Notes: generated from the letters alone by a model not told the origin. DNA of 64,000 bases from Roseibium aquae (GCF_008711285.1 NZ_VXDC01000007.1:273652-337651); one strand, 5' to 3'; shown: positions 8,186 through 17,724, numbered from the stretch's first letter. Program-made: numbers and translations.

Positions 8186-8809
8186 TCAGGATGCGGCGCT
8201 GTCGATCAAACGCCGCAGTTTCAAAAGGGCCGTCTCTTCGGCCTCGCCATAAGCAATTGTTCCAACGAACTGGTTGTCCGTGTTCATCAGAAACATCGAC
8301 GCCGAATGGTCCATGGTGTAGTCGCCGTCGTCAAGCGGGACTTTCTTGGCGTAGACCCGATAGGCCTTGATCGCCTGGTTCACCTGCTCAGGCGATCCGG
8401 TCAAGGCCATGATCCGCTCGTCAAATGCGCCGACATAGTCGCCAATCACATCGGGCGTATCGCGTTCGGGATCTACGCTGACAAATGCGTAGTGCAGCTT
8501 GTCCGCGTCCGGCCCGAGCGCTTCGATCCAGCCCTGAAGCTCATAAAGGCTCGTGGGGCATACATCGGGGCAATAGGTGAACCCGAAAAAGATGACCTTT
8601 GGTTTGTCGGACAGATCCGCGTCGGTGACGGTCTCGCCGTTCGCATTCACCAGTTCGAACGGTCCGCCGATGGTGGCCAGAGGCTCGATCAACGCGCCTC
8701 CGCCGGTCGGGCTTTGGGTGCTTTGCAGGTAAACCAGCGTGCCGGATGCGATGGCAAGGGCGGCAACCGCCGCCCATGCCCCGTACCGTAATGCCTTCAA
8801 TCCAGACAT
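8186..8809 (-). CDS. SCO1/SenC/PrrC-family copper chaperone
   Basis: This 207-residue protein has an N-terminal membrane anchor (residues about 11-28) and a periplasmic thioredoxin fold. The copper ligands of the family are present: CPDVCP with C80 and C84, and the distant H169 in YTMDHSAS. It is expected to carry Cu(I) to the CuA site of cytochrome c oxidase. The ATG at 8809 follows GAGGAACGG. It lies 12 bases after the PCu(A)C gene on the same strand, a pairing known from other proteobacteria in which PCu(A)C hands copper on to the oxidase or to SCO. Confidence 0.94.
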   Translation of the reverse strand: MSGLKALRYGAWAAVAALAIASGTLVYLQSTQSPTGGGALIEPLATIGGPFELVNANGETVTDADLSDKPKVIFFGFTYCPDVCPTSLYELQGWIEALGPDADKLHYAFVSVDPERDTPDVIGDYVGAFDERIMALTGSPEQVNQAIKAYRVYAKKVPLDDGDYTMDHSASMFLMNTDNQFVGTIAYGEAEETALLKLRRLIDSAAS

Positions 8810-8821
8810 TCCGTTCCTCGA

Positions 8822-9313
8822 TCAGTTCCCATGATTATGGTGTTTGCTGTGGTTCATGGTTTTCGATCCCATGGCGCCCACCGCCAGTTCTACGTCAATT
8901 GTACCGGCCTTCTCGAAGGTCAAGGTGACCGGGATCATCGTGCCTTCCTCGAATTTGCCGTTCAGCCCCATGAACATGATGTGCAGGCCGCCCGGCTGTA
9001 GCATCACGGTCTCGCCCGCGGGGATCTCAATTCCGTTTTCAAGTTCCCGCATTTTCATGACGCCGTCGACAACGGCCATTTCATGAATTTCGACCCGGTC
9101 GGAGACGCCCGCGGCCGCGCCGATGAGCCGGTCCGCGTCCGCGCCCTGATTCGTGATGGTCACGAAACCGCCGCCGGCCTTGGCATTCGGCGGCGTTGCG
9201 CGGGTCCAGGGTTGTTCCAGCACCAGATCGCCGACCTTATAATCACCAGCCTGTGCGGCAAAGGCAAACAGGGTTGCGGCCGCCGCTGCGGCCAGTGTCT
9301 TGAGAAGTTTCAT
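8822..9313 (-). CDS. Periplasmic copper chaperone PCu(A)C
   Basis: The product is 163 residues with a signal peptide (MKLLKTLAAAAAATLFAFAA, cleavage after AQA) and a cupredoxin-like domain. Ligands follow the family pattern: H77, M88, H111 and M113 (EIHEMAVV, MKMREL, GLHIMFMGL). A second, flexible set lies in the His/Met-rich tail, MNHSKHHNHGN. The role is delivery of copper to cytochrome oxidase in the periplasm. The gene is flanked by a DUF2946-like gene upstream and the SCO-like gene downstream, all on one strand with gaps of 36 and 12 bases. Confidence 0.94.
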   Translation of the reverse strand: MKLLKTLAAAAAATLFAFAAQAGDYKVGDLVLEQPWTRATPPNAKAGGGFVTITNQGADADRLIGAAAGVSDRVEIHEMAVVDGVMKMRELENGIEIPAGETVMLQPGGLHIMFMGLNGKFEEGTMIPVTLTFEKAGTIDVELAVGAMGSKTMNHSKHHNHGN

Positions 9314-9349
9314 AATGCATTCCGTGTCGTTTGGTTTTCGGGAAAAGGG

Positions 9350-9769
9350 TCAAACGTTCACGAATGCAGGTGGCCCGCGGATGCCGGCTCCGGCGAGATG
9401 CTGAAAGGCGGACGGACTGGAATGATCCTCCGCCCATGAAACGAAGCCGAAAACGCGCGGCGGTTCGCTCGGTTGGGAGGTGGTCGCCGTTGCCGTGATC
9501 TTGCCGGTGTGTCCGCAGACCGGCCCGCAGATGCAGTTGGCCGGATCGTGTGTTGCCCGGGGCTGGGAGCCCTCCTCCAGGGCCGATGGCTGGCACAACA
9601 TGCCAAGGCCGTCCGCCATGGCGCTTGGCGCCAGAGCGAGCGTGAGGCTGACGACCATGACTTGCAGCACAAGACCGAGCGCCGCCAGACAGGCAAGGGG
9701 CCGTCTTTCCAGGTGCAGCGTCTGCAAGATTTGCGATCGTTTCATCGGCATGGCGGTCTTATCCGTCAT
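9350..9769 (-). CDS. DUF2946-like small membrane or exported protein
   Basis: The product is 139 residues. After a basic tip, residues about 24-50 form a hydrophobic segment ending near SAMADG, either an uncleaved anchor or a signal peptide. The rest contains a compact cysteine/histidine cluster, NCICGPVCGHTG, preceded by a histidine (THDPAN), which could hold a metal. Genes of this kind are common next to copper chaperones, and it is the first gene of the cluster that runs through PCu(A)C, the SCO-like gene and the 44-residue protein. The family call rests on size, topology and context, so it is tentative. Confidence 0.7.
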   Translation of the reverse strand: MTDKTAMPMKRSQILQTLHLERRPLACLAALGLVLQVMVVSLTLALAPSAMADGLGMLCQPSALEEGSQPRATHDPANCICGPVCGHTGKITATATTSQPSEPPRVFGFVSWAEDHSSPSAFQHLAGAGIRGPPAFVNV

Positions 9770-9892
9770 TTTCCCGGTGCCGTCGAGCGTCGAATTGCCA
9801 CATCCGCCAATAGCGGACGCCAGCCCTTGCCCGATGTGGCCCTGCCTGCACCCGCTGTGCCGGAAAGCCAGCCATGGCGCGCTGGACGGACC

Positions 9893-11275
9893 TTACCGGG
9901 CAGGGTGTGGCGCCTGGCTCTCCGCTTCTTCCTCGGTTCCTCCGGCCTCCTCTTCGGGACCGGAAGTCCGGTCGCCGGAGCCCGTGTCAAAGTTGTAGAT
10001 ATCGTCTTCATAGGCCGGAAATTCCTCCGGCGGCACGACGTTGTCGGCATCGACATCAAGCGGCTCCGGTGTGATGACAGACCCGACCTGGGCCGTTGTC
10101 GAGTACTCGAAGTCCGTCTTGTCATCGGGATCCATGGCTTCGCGGGCGACAAGGCGGGTCAACAGGAAGGCCACCAGGGCGAGCGACACGACAACGATCA
10201 TCCAGAACAAGCCGGTCGGCCCCAGCCGTTCCATGAGCAGGGACGCGATCAACGGTCCGAAGATCGAGCCGATCCCGAAGGCCAGCAACAGGCCCGAAGA
10301 GGTTTCCACGAAGTCCTCGGGATCCGCATAGTCGAACCCATGGGCGACCGCGACCGCGTATGCGGGCTGCGAGAAGATGCCAATGATCAGGACCATGCCT
10401 GTTGCGATCAGGAAGTCGGTCGGATTGATGAGGCTGATGGCCAGGGCCGTGAGGCCGGTAAAACCGGCCAGGCCCAGAAGGACGATGCGCCGGTCGATCA
10501 GGTCCGACAGTTTACCGGCTGGCCATTGGAACAGCATGCCCCCGGCAATGATCGCCGCCGAGAAGAAGGCGGCCTGGTTCGTCGTGAACCCGATTTGCGA
10601 TCCATAAAGCGGGGTCATCGTCCACAGGGTTCCGTTCGTCACCCCGACCAGCAGACTGCCAACGAAGGCCGCCGGTGAATTGTTGTAGAGCTTCTTGGGC
10701 CGGAACTGCACCAGGGCGATGGGGGCCGGCTGGGTCGAGGTGGTCAAGGTGACGGGCAGGACGGCGAGGCTGGCCGTCACCGAGGCAATGGCAAAGGGAA
10801 CGAAAGAGTTGATGTCCATGCCCGAGATCGACACCTGTCCAACCACCATCGATCCGAAGAGTATGACGATGTAGAGGGACATGATGCCGCCCCGGTTCTC
10901 GTTGGTCGCTCTCTCGTTCAACCAGCTTTCGACGATCATGTAGAAGGCGGCCAGACAGAAGCCGGACACGGTGCGGATCACGAACCACGCGATGGGATCG
11001 ACGATGATCGGATGCACGATCGCGGCCGCCGACATGAGCGATACCATCGCGGCAAAGGCCCGGATGTGCCCTGCCCGCATGATCACGTGCGGAGCGCCAA
11101 GACAGCCGAGAACCATGCCGACGAAATAGCCGGATGAGATGACACCGATCTCCAGGTCGGTGAAGCCGGCGCTTTCGGCTGCAAGGGGAAGAAGGGTGGA
11201 CTGAAGCCCGTGTCCCAAGACGAAGCAAGCAACCGAAAGGAGCAAAGCTGAAATCGGGGCGAGCGTCTGTCCCAT
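9893..11275 (-). CDS. MFS transporter with a long acidic C-terminal tail
   Basis: The product is 460 residues with about twelve hydrophobic helices in two halves, typical of the major facilitator superfamily (YcaD/UPF0226-like group: SGYFVGMVLGC, SGFCLAAFYMIVESWLNE). The last 70 residues are cytoplasmic and strongly acidic (PEEEAGGTEEEAES), an unusual addition. The start is ATG 11275, preceded by TGGAGG; the longer upstream extension of the frame is basic and non-membrane, so it is not used. The substrate is unknown. It lies downstream of dxs on the same strand with a 153-base gap. Confidence 0.9.
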   Translation of the reverse strand: MGQTLAPISALLLSVACFVLGHGLQSTLLPLAAESAGFTDLEIGVISSGYFVGMVLGCLGAPHVIMRAGHIRAFAAMVSLMSAAAIVHPIIVDPIAWFVIRTVSGFCLAAFYMIVESWLNERATNENRGGIMSLYIVILFGSMVVGQVSISGMDINSFVPFAIASVTASLAVLPVTLTTSTQPAPIALVQFRPKKLYNNSPAAFVGSLLVGVTNGTLWTMTPLYGSQIGFTTNQAAFFSAAIIAGGMLFQWPAGKLSDLIDRRIVLLGLAGFTGLTALAISLINPTDFLIATGMVLIIGIFSQPAYAVAVAHGFDYADPEDFVETSSGLLLAFGIGSIFGPLIASLLMERLGPTGLFWMIVVVSLALVAFLLTRLVAREAMDPDDKTDFEYSTTAQVGSVITPEPLDVDADNVVPPEEFPAYEDDIYNFDTGSGDRTSGPEEEAGGTEEEAESQAPHPAR

Positions 11276-11428
11276 AATCGCCTCCAGCGCCGTATCGAAA
11301 AACAAAAGCGCCGGCGGCAGCCGACGCTCTCGTTGGTCATATAAGCGTGTGGCAGCGGTGTGACGTTTTGTCAATCTTCGACACATGCGCCAGAGCCACA
11401 CCAGCTATCGGCGTGACGCATGCCGCCT

Positions 11429-13348
11429 TCAGGCCCTCCGGAACGCCGACAGGCCCGTTTGGCCAAGTGTTTCGAAAACCGTCTTCATGATTCCATCGAC
11501 GGTGAGGCCGGCCCTTTCATACATCACATCCGGCTTGTCCTGATCGATGAACTGGTCGGGAAGGCAAAGGGTGCGCACCTTCAGCCCCTTGTCCAGTTCG
11601 CCCATCTGGGCGAGGCAGGACAGAACATGGCTGCCGAAGCCGCCCACCGATCCCTCTTCGATGGTGATCAGGACTTCATGCTCGCGGGCAAGGCGCTGGA
11701 TGAGGGCGGTGTCCAGAGGTTTCGCGAAACGGGCGTCCGCGACCGTTGTCGACAGTCCGGCCGCATCCAGTTCCTCCGCGGCCTTCAGGCACTCGGCCAT
11801 TCGTCCGCCAAACGACAGGAGCGCGACCTTGGTTCCCTCTCGGCGGATGGTTCCCTTGCCGATCTCGAGCACGGTCCCGCGTTCGGGCAGATCAAGGCCA
11901 ACGCCTTCGCCGCGCGGATACCGGAACGACAGGGGGCCTTCGTCATAGGCGGCCGCCGTTGCCACCATGTGCCGCAGTTCGACCTCGTCGGCCGCCGCCA
12001 TCACGACAAAACCTGGCAAACATGCGAGAAAGGCTGTGTCGAAGGAGCCCGCATGGGTTGGGCCGTCGGCCCCGACGAGGCCAGCGCGGTCAATCGGAAA
12101 CCGGACCGGAAGTTTCTGGATGGCGACATCGTGAACAACCTGATCGTAGCCGCGCTGCAAGAACGTGGAATAGATCGCGGCAAAGGGCTTGAACCCCTCG
12201 GTCGCCATGCCCGCCGCGAACGTCACCGCATGCTGTTCGGCGATGCCGACATCGAATGTGCGGCTGGGAAAAGCTTCGCCGAAGAGGTTGAGGCCGGTCC
12301 CATCCGGCATGGCGGCGGTGATGGCGACGATCCGGTCGTCGTGTTCGGCTTCCGTGATCAGCGATGTCGCGAAGACGTTCGTGTAGCTTGGCGCATTCGC
12401 CTTGGGTTTGGCCTGCTTGCCCGTGACGACGTCGAATTTCGAGACACCGTGGTATTTGTCCTTCGCGCCTTCCGCGGGTGCGTAGCCCTTGCCCTTCTGG
12501 GTCACCACATGGATGAGAACGGGACCATGATGCGTGTCCCGCACGTTTCTCAGGACCGGCAGAAGATGGCCGAGGTTATGGCCGTCGACGGGGCCGACAT
12601 AGTAAAATCCAAGCTCTTCGAACAAAGTGCCACCGGTCCAGAAGCCGCGTGCATACTCCTCGGCCCTTGCCGCCTTTTCCTTCAACGGTCTGGGTAGGTT
12701 CCTGGTCAGCGTCTTGGCCGCGTCCCGGATGCTTTGATAGGTCGGGCCGGAGACCAGTTTGGCCAGATAAGCGGACATCGCGCCCGTCGGCGGGGCAATG
12801 GACATGTCATTGTCATTCAAGATGACGATCAGGCGGGAACCGAGAGACCCGGCATTATTCATCGCCTCATAGGCCATGCCGGCGGACATGGCCCCGTCGC
12901 CGATGACGGCGATCACGTTGTTTTTGTCCTTCTTCAGGTCCCGCGCCGCGGCCATGCCCAGCCCGGCTGAAATCGAGGTGGAGGAATGCGCCGCCCCGAA
13001 CGGGTCGTACTCGCTTTCATCCCTTTTCGTGAAGCCGGACAAACCATTGCCCTGCCGCAGGGTGCGGATCCGGTCGCGCCGTCCGGTCAGGATCTTGTGC
13101 GGGTAGCATTGGTGGCCGACATCCCAGATCAGCCGGTCCTGGGGTGTGTTGAATACATGATGGATTGCGACCGTGAGCTCGACCACGCCCAGCCCCGCGC
13201 CAAGATGCCCCCCGGTGATCGACACGGCGTCGATTGTTTCCGCCCGCAATTCGTCGGCCACGGTTTGCAGATCGCCATCGGCGAGCTTTCGTAGGTCGGC
13301 GGGGGTTTGGATTCGATCAAGGAGTGGGGTTTCCGGCTTTGACGACAC
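11429..13348 (-). CDS. dxs: 1-deoxy-D-xylulose-5-phosphate synthase
   Basis: This is the first enzyme of the MEP isoprenoid pathway; it condenses pyruvate and glyceraldehyde 3-phosphate with thiamine diphosphate. The 639 residues match the family length. Visible signatures are [18 protein letters not shown], the TPP/magnesium motif [18 protein letters not shown] (about 152-169) and [18 protein letters not shown] (about 425). The start [13 protein letters not shown] is at 13348. The upstream region holds a 12-bp palindrome and a candidate small RNA on the opposite strand. Confidence 0.97.
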   Translation of the reverse strand: MSSKPETPLLDRIQTPADLRKLADGDLQTVADELRAETIDAVSITGGHLGAGLGVVELTVAIHHVFNTPQDRLIWDVGHQCYPHKILTGRRDRIRTLRQGNGLSGFTKRDESEYDPFGAAHSSTSISAGLGMAAARDLKKDKNNVIAVIGDGAMSAGMAYEAMNNAGSLGSRLIVILNDNDMSIAPPTGAMSAYLAKLVSGPTYQSIRDAAKTLTRNLPRPLKEKAARAEEYARGFWTGGTLFEELGFYYVGPVDGHNLGHLLPVLRNVRDTHHGPVLIHVVTQKGKGYAPAEGAKDKYHGVSKFDVVTGKQAKPKANAPSYTNVFATSLITEAEHDDRIVAITAAMPDGTGLNLFGEAFPSRTFDVGIAEQHAVTFAAGMATEGFKPFAAIYSTFLQRGYDQVVHDVAIQKLPVRFPIDRAGLVGADGPTHAGSFDTAFLACLPGFVVMAAADEVELRHMVATAAAYDEGPLSFRYPRGEGVGLDLPERGTVLEIGKGTIRREGTKVALLSFGGRMAECLKAAEELDAAGLSTTVADARFAKPLDTALIQRLAREHEVLITIEEGSVGGFGSHVLSCLAQMGELDKGLKVRTLCLPDQFIDQDKPDVMYERAGLTVDGIMKTVFETLGQTGLSAFRRA

Positions 13349-13522
13349 GCGCAGTGATGCTCCGTTGAACTTCGTTTGAGGGACGCACGCTTACACGAAC
13401 GCTGCCTTTGGCGCAAATGGACGAATGGCGGCATTTTTCCCTGCAATGCCCATATAGGGGATCGAATCCGAAAGGAAAAACGGCAGGTCCATGATAAAAT
13501 TTGCATGATGTAGCCCAAAAGG

Positions 13523-13534
13523 GTGATGCATCAC
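13523..13534. promoter_or_regulatory. 12-bp perfect palindrome GTGATGCATCAC
   Basis: A perfect palindrome lies about 175 bases upstream of dxs and just before the candidate small-RNA hairpins. It could be an operator. A 12-bp palindrome is expected by chance about 16 times in 64 kb, so its position is the only argument for it. Confidence 0.3.
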
Positions 13535-13549
13535 AGCGCGAACTGTCAT

Positions 13550-13621
13550 AGTGTCTGCACGTGGTCGATGGGGCCACGTGCACAGTGATCAACTTGGGGC
13601 CGCCTCGTGCGGCCCCTTTTT
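13550..13621 (+). ncRNA. Candidate small RNA: two hairpins and a U-tail
   Basis: The 325-base gap between dxs (minus) and the LuxR-type gene (minus) contains a plus-strand unit with no protein frame. It consists of a 9-bp hairpin (TGCACGTGG at 13556-13564 with CCACGTGCA at 13574-13582), a short single-stranded linker (CAGTGATCAACTT), and an 8-bp intrinsic terminator. No plus-strand gene ends nearby, so the terminator must serve its own transcript. No clear -35/-10 pair was found, and the 5' end is a guess. Confidence 0.45.
13596..13621 (+). terminator. Intrinsic terminator, plus strand
   Basis: The stem GGGGCCGC/GCGGCCCC (8 bp, loop CTCGT) is followed directly by five T residues. On the minus strand the following bases are AAGTTGATC, so it is directional to plus. 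It does not end any annotated protein gene. Confidence 0.75.
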
Positions 13622-13673
13622 CTGTTGGTGGCTCTGTTCTTGGCGGTTTCAGACTTTGCCAGCCGCAAACGGC

Positions 13674-14837
13674 TCACCCGAGCTGGGCCAGGGCATGAAC
13701 CAGGTTTGCCAACTCAAGTTGCGACTTCGTGTTGGTCTTCTCGAAAATCCGGCGCAGATGTGTCTTGGCGGTATTGCGCGATATGCCGAGGGCCTCAATA
13801 ACGTCTTGAAGGGTTCTGGCCGTTGTGAGACGGCAGGCAAGGTCGGCTTCCCGTGCGGAAAGACCGTAGACCTCATGCAGCAGGCGGCCTGCGGTCTCCA
13901 GGTCGCGCTTCGGGTGTTGAATCTGGATCAAGAGGTAGGCGCCGTGATCATGCGCCCCGTGCCGGGGCGGCTCGATGATGCCGTCGACCGTGATGCTGTG
14001 CAGGATGTCGCGTTTGCACCGCGCATAGACGAAACGTTGTTCTGTTTTGAGATCGCTTCCCGTTTCCGCTTTGCGCAGGGCATGCAGAATGTTCGAGAGA
14101 TCCGTCGAGACATCCAGCATGGCGCGTTCGATGGCTTTTTGCGCACTTTTGATTTTCAGGCCATCCGACAAGATCAAGCTGCCATCGGCTATGGCCGACC
14201 CGAACGCCGGCGTCATGGCGGCAACGCTGAGATCGGGATGCACAACGAGGGCCGCCCGCTCATCTCCTCCTGCCAGGACGGACAGGACGCGCGCCGCCTC
14301 CGCCGTTTCAATCAGCGCGCAGCTAATCTCAAGGGTTTGAGCAATTGTCTTGGAAAGGCGTTGGAAGGTTGGAACCAATCTGCCCCGGTCTGGCGGAGGT
14401 CCGGTTTCGGGATCGAAAAGGCAGGCGAGCAAGACGGTTGCTTGCCCTGTCCGCATGACGGGGGTCAGGATCCCGGGGGCCATGGCCAGGGAAGACCCAT
14501 CGTCCGGGCCGTTTGGGCCACCTGAGCCCATTTCCATGGGAACAGCCGGTTTCCAATAGGGATAATGCAGCGGTGCGTCCTTGAGCAGGAAGGTAAAGGC
14601 CGTCTTGCCGCCCTCGGTGGAGATGGCGCTGAGCGTATCGGTCAGGGCGGCCGCCTCGCGCGGCGGACAAAACCGCCCGGTGTGGTGCCCCGAGCCTTGA
14701 AACTCCAGCAGGTAGGGCCGGCATCGGAGCGTGGTTCCCAGAAGATCGAGAGCGGCACGCCAAGACGGCTCATGGCTGGCACAGCCATGGATCGTGCTGA
14801 AAACCTGAAATTCATCCTGTACCGTGATCCAGTCCAT
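13674..14837 (-). CDS. LuxR-type (GerE-fold) transcriptional regulator
   Basis: The product is 387 residues from ATG 14837; an in-frame GTG lies at 14855. The last 60 residues are a GerE-type helix-turn-helix (LSAREADLACRLTTARTLQD, then ALGISRNTAKTHLRRIFEKT). The N-terminal 320 residues have no recognised ligand-binding domain but look like a PAS-like sensory region repeated loosely in two halves. There is no acyl-homoserine-lactone synthase nearby. Its target is unknown. It is the last gene of a possible HDAC-like/xseB/LuxR run, although the 133-base gap after xseB leaves room for its own promoter. Confidence 0.88.
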   Translation of the reverse strand: MDWITVQDEFQVFSTIHGCASHEPSWRAALDLLGTTLRCRPYLLEFQGSGHHTGRFCPPREAAALTDTLSAISTEGGKTAFTFLLKDAPLHYPYWKPAVPMEMGSGGPNGPDDGSSLAMAPGILTPVMRTGQATVLLACLFDPETGPPPDRGRLVPTFQRLSKTIAQTLEISCALIETAEAARVLSVLAGGDERAALVVHPDLSVAAMTPAFGSAIADGSLILSDGLKIKSAQKAIERAMLDVSTDLSNILHALRKAETGSDLKTEQRFVYARCKRDILHSITVDGIIEPPRHGAHDHGAYLLIQIQHPKRDLETAGRLLHEVYGLSAREADLACRLTTARTLQDVIEALGISRNTAKTHLRRIFEKTNTKSQLELANLVHALAQLG

Positions 14838-14970
14838 GACCGGATAACAGCGCACTCAACCCGCGAGATCAATCCCGGTCCGCCGGATATGGCGGGTGGG
14901 CTCGCGATCCTATGAAGGTGTGCAGGAGTTTGCGTTTCCGCGATGGGCGACCTTGCGGAAAGCGAGAGGA

Positions 14971-15231
14971 TCAAGTGGTTTCAGGATCGAGCGGCGTGGT
15001 GCCGGCGGCCTTGCCGGTCTTGTCGATCTGGATTTTTTCGACTTTGGCCTCTGCGGCCTGAAGCAGGGTGTCGCAGTGTTTGCGCAAGGCGGCTCCTCGC
15101 TCGTACATGCTGATGCTGCGCTCCAGCGGCACATTGCCCTGCTCCAGTTCGCGCACGATCGCTTCCAGCTGCTTCAGCCCGTCTTCGAAAGAAAGCGCGG
15201 AGATGTCGGCGGTGTCTTTGGGGTCGCTCAT
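14971..15231 (-). CDS. xseB: Exodeoxyribonuclease VII small subunit
   Basis: The product is 86 residues with the usual compact helical content: [40 protein letters not shown], then a charged tail. XseB binds the large subunit XseA to form a nuclease that degrades single-stranded DNA into small oligonucleotides. xseA is not in this window. The start is ATG 15231, which gives the standard N-terminus; the longer open frame is arginine-rich and not conserved-looking. Confidence 0.94.
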   Translation of the reverse strand: MSDPKDTADISALSFEDGLKQLEAIVRELEQGNVPLERSISMYERGAALRKHCDTLLQAAEAKVEKIQIDKTGKAAGTTPLDPETT

Positions 15232-15466
15232 TCTGGGCCTGCGGATTCGACGGAAAGGTTGCCGGACCGTGCCGCGCGTTGCCGGTCCAGTCAAGTCGGC
15301 AAGGCAAGATGTCCAGAACCAGCAGCGCCGGAGGGGGGCTTGGATCAACCGGCGTTTGATCCGAACCGATTTCACGCCCTAAGCGGATCGCTACTCGATT
15401 GGCCGCGCATCTTTGGGCATTTCAAACAAGCCGCCGGATGCGCTGATGCCGGTTCAAGGCAAAGAC

Positions 15467-16432
15467 CTACCCTGTCATGAGCGTCAGGACATGGGCGGCC
15501 GCAGAGCGGGCGAGGCCCTCAAGGTCATATCCGCCCTCGAGGACCGAGACCACCAGGCCGTCGCAGTGCTTTTCAGCGACGTTCATCAACTGGCGGGTGG
15601 CCCAGGCGAAATCCCCCTCGGTCAGGTTCAGGCCTCCCAGCGGATCGCGGTGATGGGCATCGAAACCGGCGGAGATGATGACAAGATCCGGCTCAAAACC
15701 GTCGAGCCGGGGAAGGATGGCGACCTCAAGAGCCTCCTTGAACACGGTCCCGTTGGCTCCCGGCATCAGAGGGACATTGACAATGGTATTGGCTTCTCCG
15801 GTTTCATCGGCGGCGCCGGATCCGGGATAGAGCGGCATCTGGTGGGTCGAGCAATACATCACCGTGGGATCCGACCAGAAGATGTCCTGGGTGCCATTTC
15901 CGTGATGGACATCGAAATCGATGATGGCGACCCGCTCCAGGCCGTGAACCGACTGGGCGTAGCGCGCGGCGATCGCCGCGTTGTTGAAGAAGCAGAACCC
16001 CATCGCCCGTTCGCGTTCGGCATGGTGTCCGGGAGGGCGCGATGCACTGAAGGCATTCGAGACTTTCCGGGTGACCACCTCGTCCACCGCGCGGCAGGCG
16101 CCGCCCACCCCGCGAAGGGCCGCTTCCCAGGTTCCCGGTGACATTGTTGTATCGGCGTCGACCCGGGCGATGCCTTCCGAAGGCGACAGGACATGAAGCT
16201 GGTCCACATAGGACATTGGATGCGCGCGCGCGATGTCTTCCAGCGAGCCCATCGGGGCGATATCGCGTTCGAGCGGTTGGAAGTTCTCGTGCTCCAGGAT
16301 CCGGTCTATGGCTCTCACCCTGTCAGGCCGCTCCGGATGTCCCGGGGGTGTCAGATGATCGAGGAAGGAGGGATGGTGGAGCAGCAGGGTGGACACAATC
16401 AAAAATCCAGAAACTGTAGGATGGCGTGCCAT
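15467..16432 (-). CDS. Histone deacetylase-like (acetoin utilization/APAH family) amidohydrolase
   Basis: The product is 321 residues from ATG 16432. Zinc-hydrolase signatures include HPERPDRVRAI, SRPPGHHAE (the paired catalytic histidines), IDFDVHHGNGTQDIF (zinc ligands Asp and His), SAGFDAHHRDP (zinc ligand Asp) and VLEGGYDL. Bacterial members deacetylate polyamines or other small amides, or acetyl-lysine; which one applies here cannot be read from sequence. It lies 235 bases upstream of xseB on the same strand, an arrangement I recall in many Hyphomicrobiales. Confidence 0.93.
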   Translation of the reverse strand: MARHPTVSGFLIVSTLLLHHPSFLDHLTPPGHPERPDRVRAIDRILEHENFQPLERDIAPMGSLEDIARAHPMSYVDQLHVLSPSEGIARVDADTTMSPGTWEAALRGVGGACRAVDEVVTRKVSNAFSASRPPGHHAERERAMGFCFFNNAAIAARYAQSVHGLERVAIIDFDVHHGNGTQDIFWSDPTVMYCSTHQMPLYPGSGAADETGEANTIVNVPLMPGANGTVFKEALEVAILPRLDGFEPDLVIISAGFDAHHRDPLGGLNLTEGDFAWATRQLMNVAEKHCDGLVVSVLEGGYDLEGLARSAAAHVLTLMTG

Positions 16433-16688
16433 GTGATCCCTACCGGACGGAGCTGTCAATCGGGGGAAGTCCTGCTCGCTTGAAACGGGCGCCCGATATG
16501 TTGACTCCGACGGGCAATCTGGAGCAATTCCGGGATCAGGTTTCCTTGAGGATACAAGGAATTTTTATTTCAAAATCACTTAAACGGAACAAAGTAAAAA
16601 CGCCGCTTCCTGCTATTGATAACTATTTAATTTATCTGTCTTTAACATGTATTTGTGAGAAGGGACCCCGAAGAAGAGGAGAGTTCTC

Positions 16689-17462
16689 ATGAAATTCCAG
16701 GTTTTTTTGGCTGTAGGGTTTTCCGGTGTTCTGTTGTCGAGCGTCGCCCATGCAGATGAGATCGAAATACTGGCGGGCGATTTGCCGCCGATGATTTTCG
16801 CGGATGGGAGCGGACGGGAAGCCGAGCTGATCAAGGGGGCTCTGGAGCGTTGCGGCCATACGGTGCGGTTCACGGTCCAGCCTTTCACGCGCCACTGGAA
16901 ATCCTACGAGGCGGGAACCGGCGATGCGGTGGCAACCGTGCCGATCGGGATGCCGCTCCCGGGAACGGCGACATCCGCCTATATCGAATATCAAAACGGT
17001 GTCTCTTACCTCGCCGGATCCGAAGCCAGCTTTTCCAGTTTGGACGATTTGGCCGGACGCAGCGTTCTGGCGTTCAAGGGCGCATCGGACATCCTGCCGG
17101 GCCTCGGTGAAGCGTCCGCCGGGTTTTCGGAATATCGCGAGGTAACGGATCAGATCACGCAAAGCCGCATGTTGTTCGGCGGCCGCGTGGACGCCATTAT
17201 CGGCGATGGCATGCTGTTTGCCGAATACAACCGCCAGCTTGGCAGCGAGAGCAATCTCGGTTTCGACCCCGCCCAACCGGTGAGCTTCCAAGCCGTATTC
17301 GACCCGTCCCCCTATGGGCTGGTGTTCCGTGATGCCGCGTTGGCCGCCGACTTTGAAAGATGTTTCGGTGAGATGAAAGCGGACGGTAGCGCCGAGGCGA
17401 TTAACAAGGCGTGGGTAGAGAAGTACAGGGAGACGTTAGGGACGTCCTATCTGGGGTACTGA
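16689..17462 (+). CDS. Periplasmic solute-binding protein, family 3 type (orphan)
   Basis: The product is 257 residues with a signal peptide (MKFQVFLAVGFSGVLLSSVA, cleavage after AHA). It has the two-lobed family 3 layout: LAGDLPPMIFADGSGREAEL, VATVPIGMP, DDLAGRSVLAFKGAS, GRVDAIIGDG, and a C-terminal EAINKAWVEKY. No permease or ATPase gene is adjacent, so it may work with a distant transporter or as a sensor. The ATG is preceded by GAAGAGGAGAG. The 229 bases upstream are AT-rich compared with the surroundings, consistent with a strong own promoter. Confidence 0.88.
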   Translation: MKFQVFLAVGFSGVLLSSVAHADEIEILAGDLPPMIFADGSGREAELIKGALERCGHTVRFTVQPFTRHWKSYEAGTGDAVATVPIGMPLPGTATSAYIEYQNGVSYLAGSEASFSSLDDLAGRSVLAFKGASDILPGLGEASAGFSEYREVTDQITQSRMLFGGRVDAIIGDGMLFAEYNRQLGSESNLGFDPAQPVSFQAVFDPSPYGLVFRDAALAADFERCFGEMKADGSAEAINKAWVEKYRETLGTSYLGY

Positions 17463-17479
17463 GACCCGGCGCGTCAGAA

Positions 17480-17513
17480 AAAGGGCCTGGCCTTTCGTTA
17501 AACCAGGCCCTTT
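17480..17513 (+). terminator. Probable terminator after the solute-binding protein gene
   Basis: An 11-bp stem, AAAGGGCCTGG/CCAGGCCCTTT with a 12-base loop, begins 18 bases after the stop codon. The T run is only the three bases inside the stem, so it may act as a weak terminator or a 3' stabiliser. A second small hairpin (CGAGCCT/AGGCTCG) follows at 17520-17535. Confidence 0.6.
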
Positions 17514-17724
17514 GAGGTGCGAGCCTCAAGGCTCGAGGGGAGGTCCGCCGCATAGTTGACCCAGAGCCTATGCTAAGCGATTCTTTGGGTCCGGCCGACC
17601 GAATCTTTTCGTTTTCACCAATGTTCTTCACCTGTCCAAGGGGAAGAATGTGGATATTCATCTCCGGTTTGGGGCTGTCATTGGTCTGACATGTTGCCGG
17701 CAGCGGAAACGGGACTGTTCCGTA

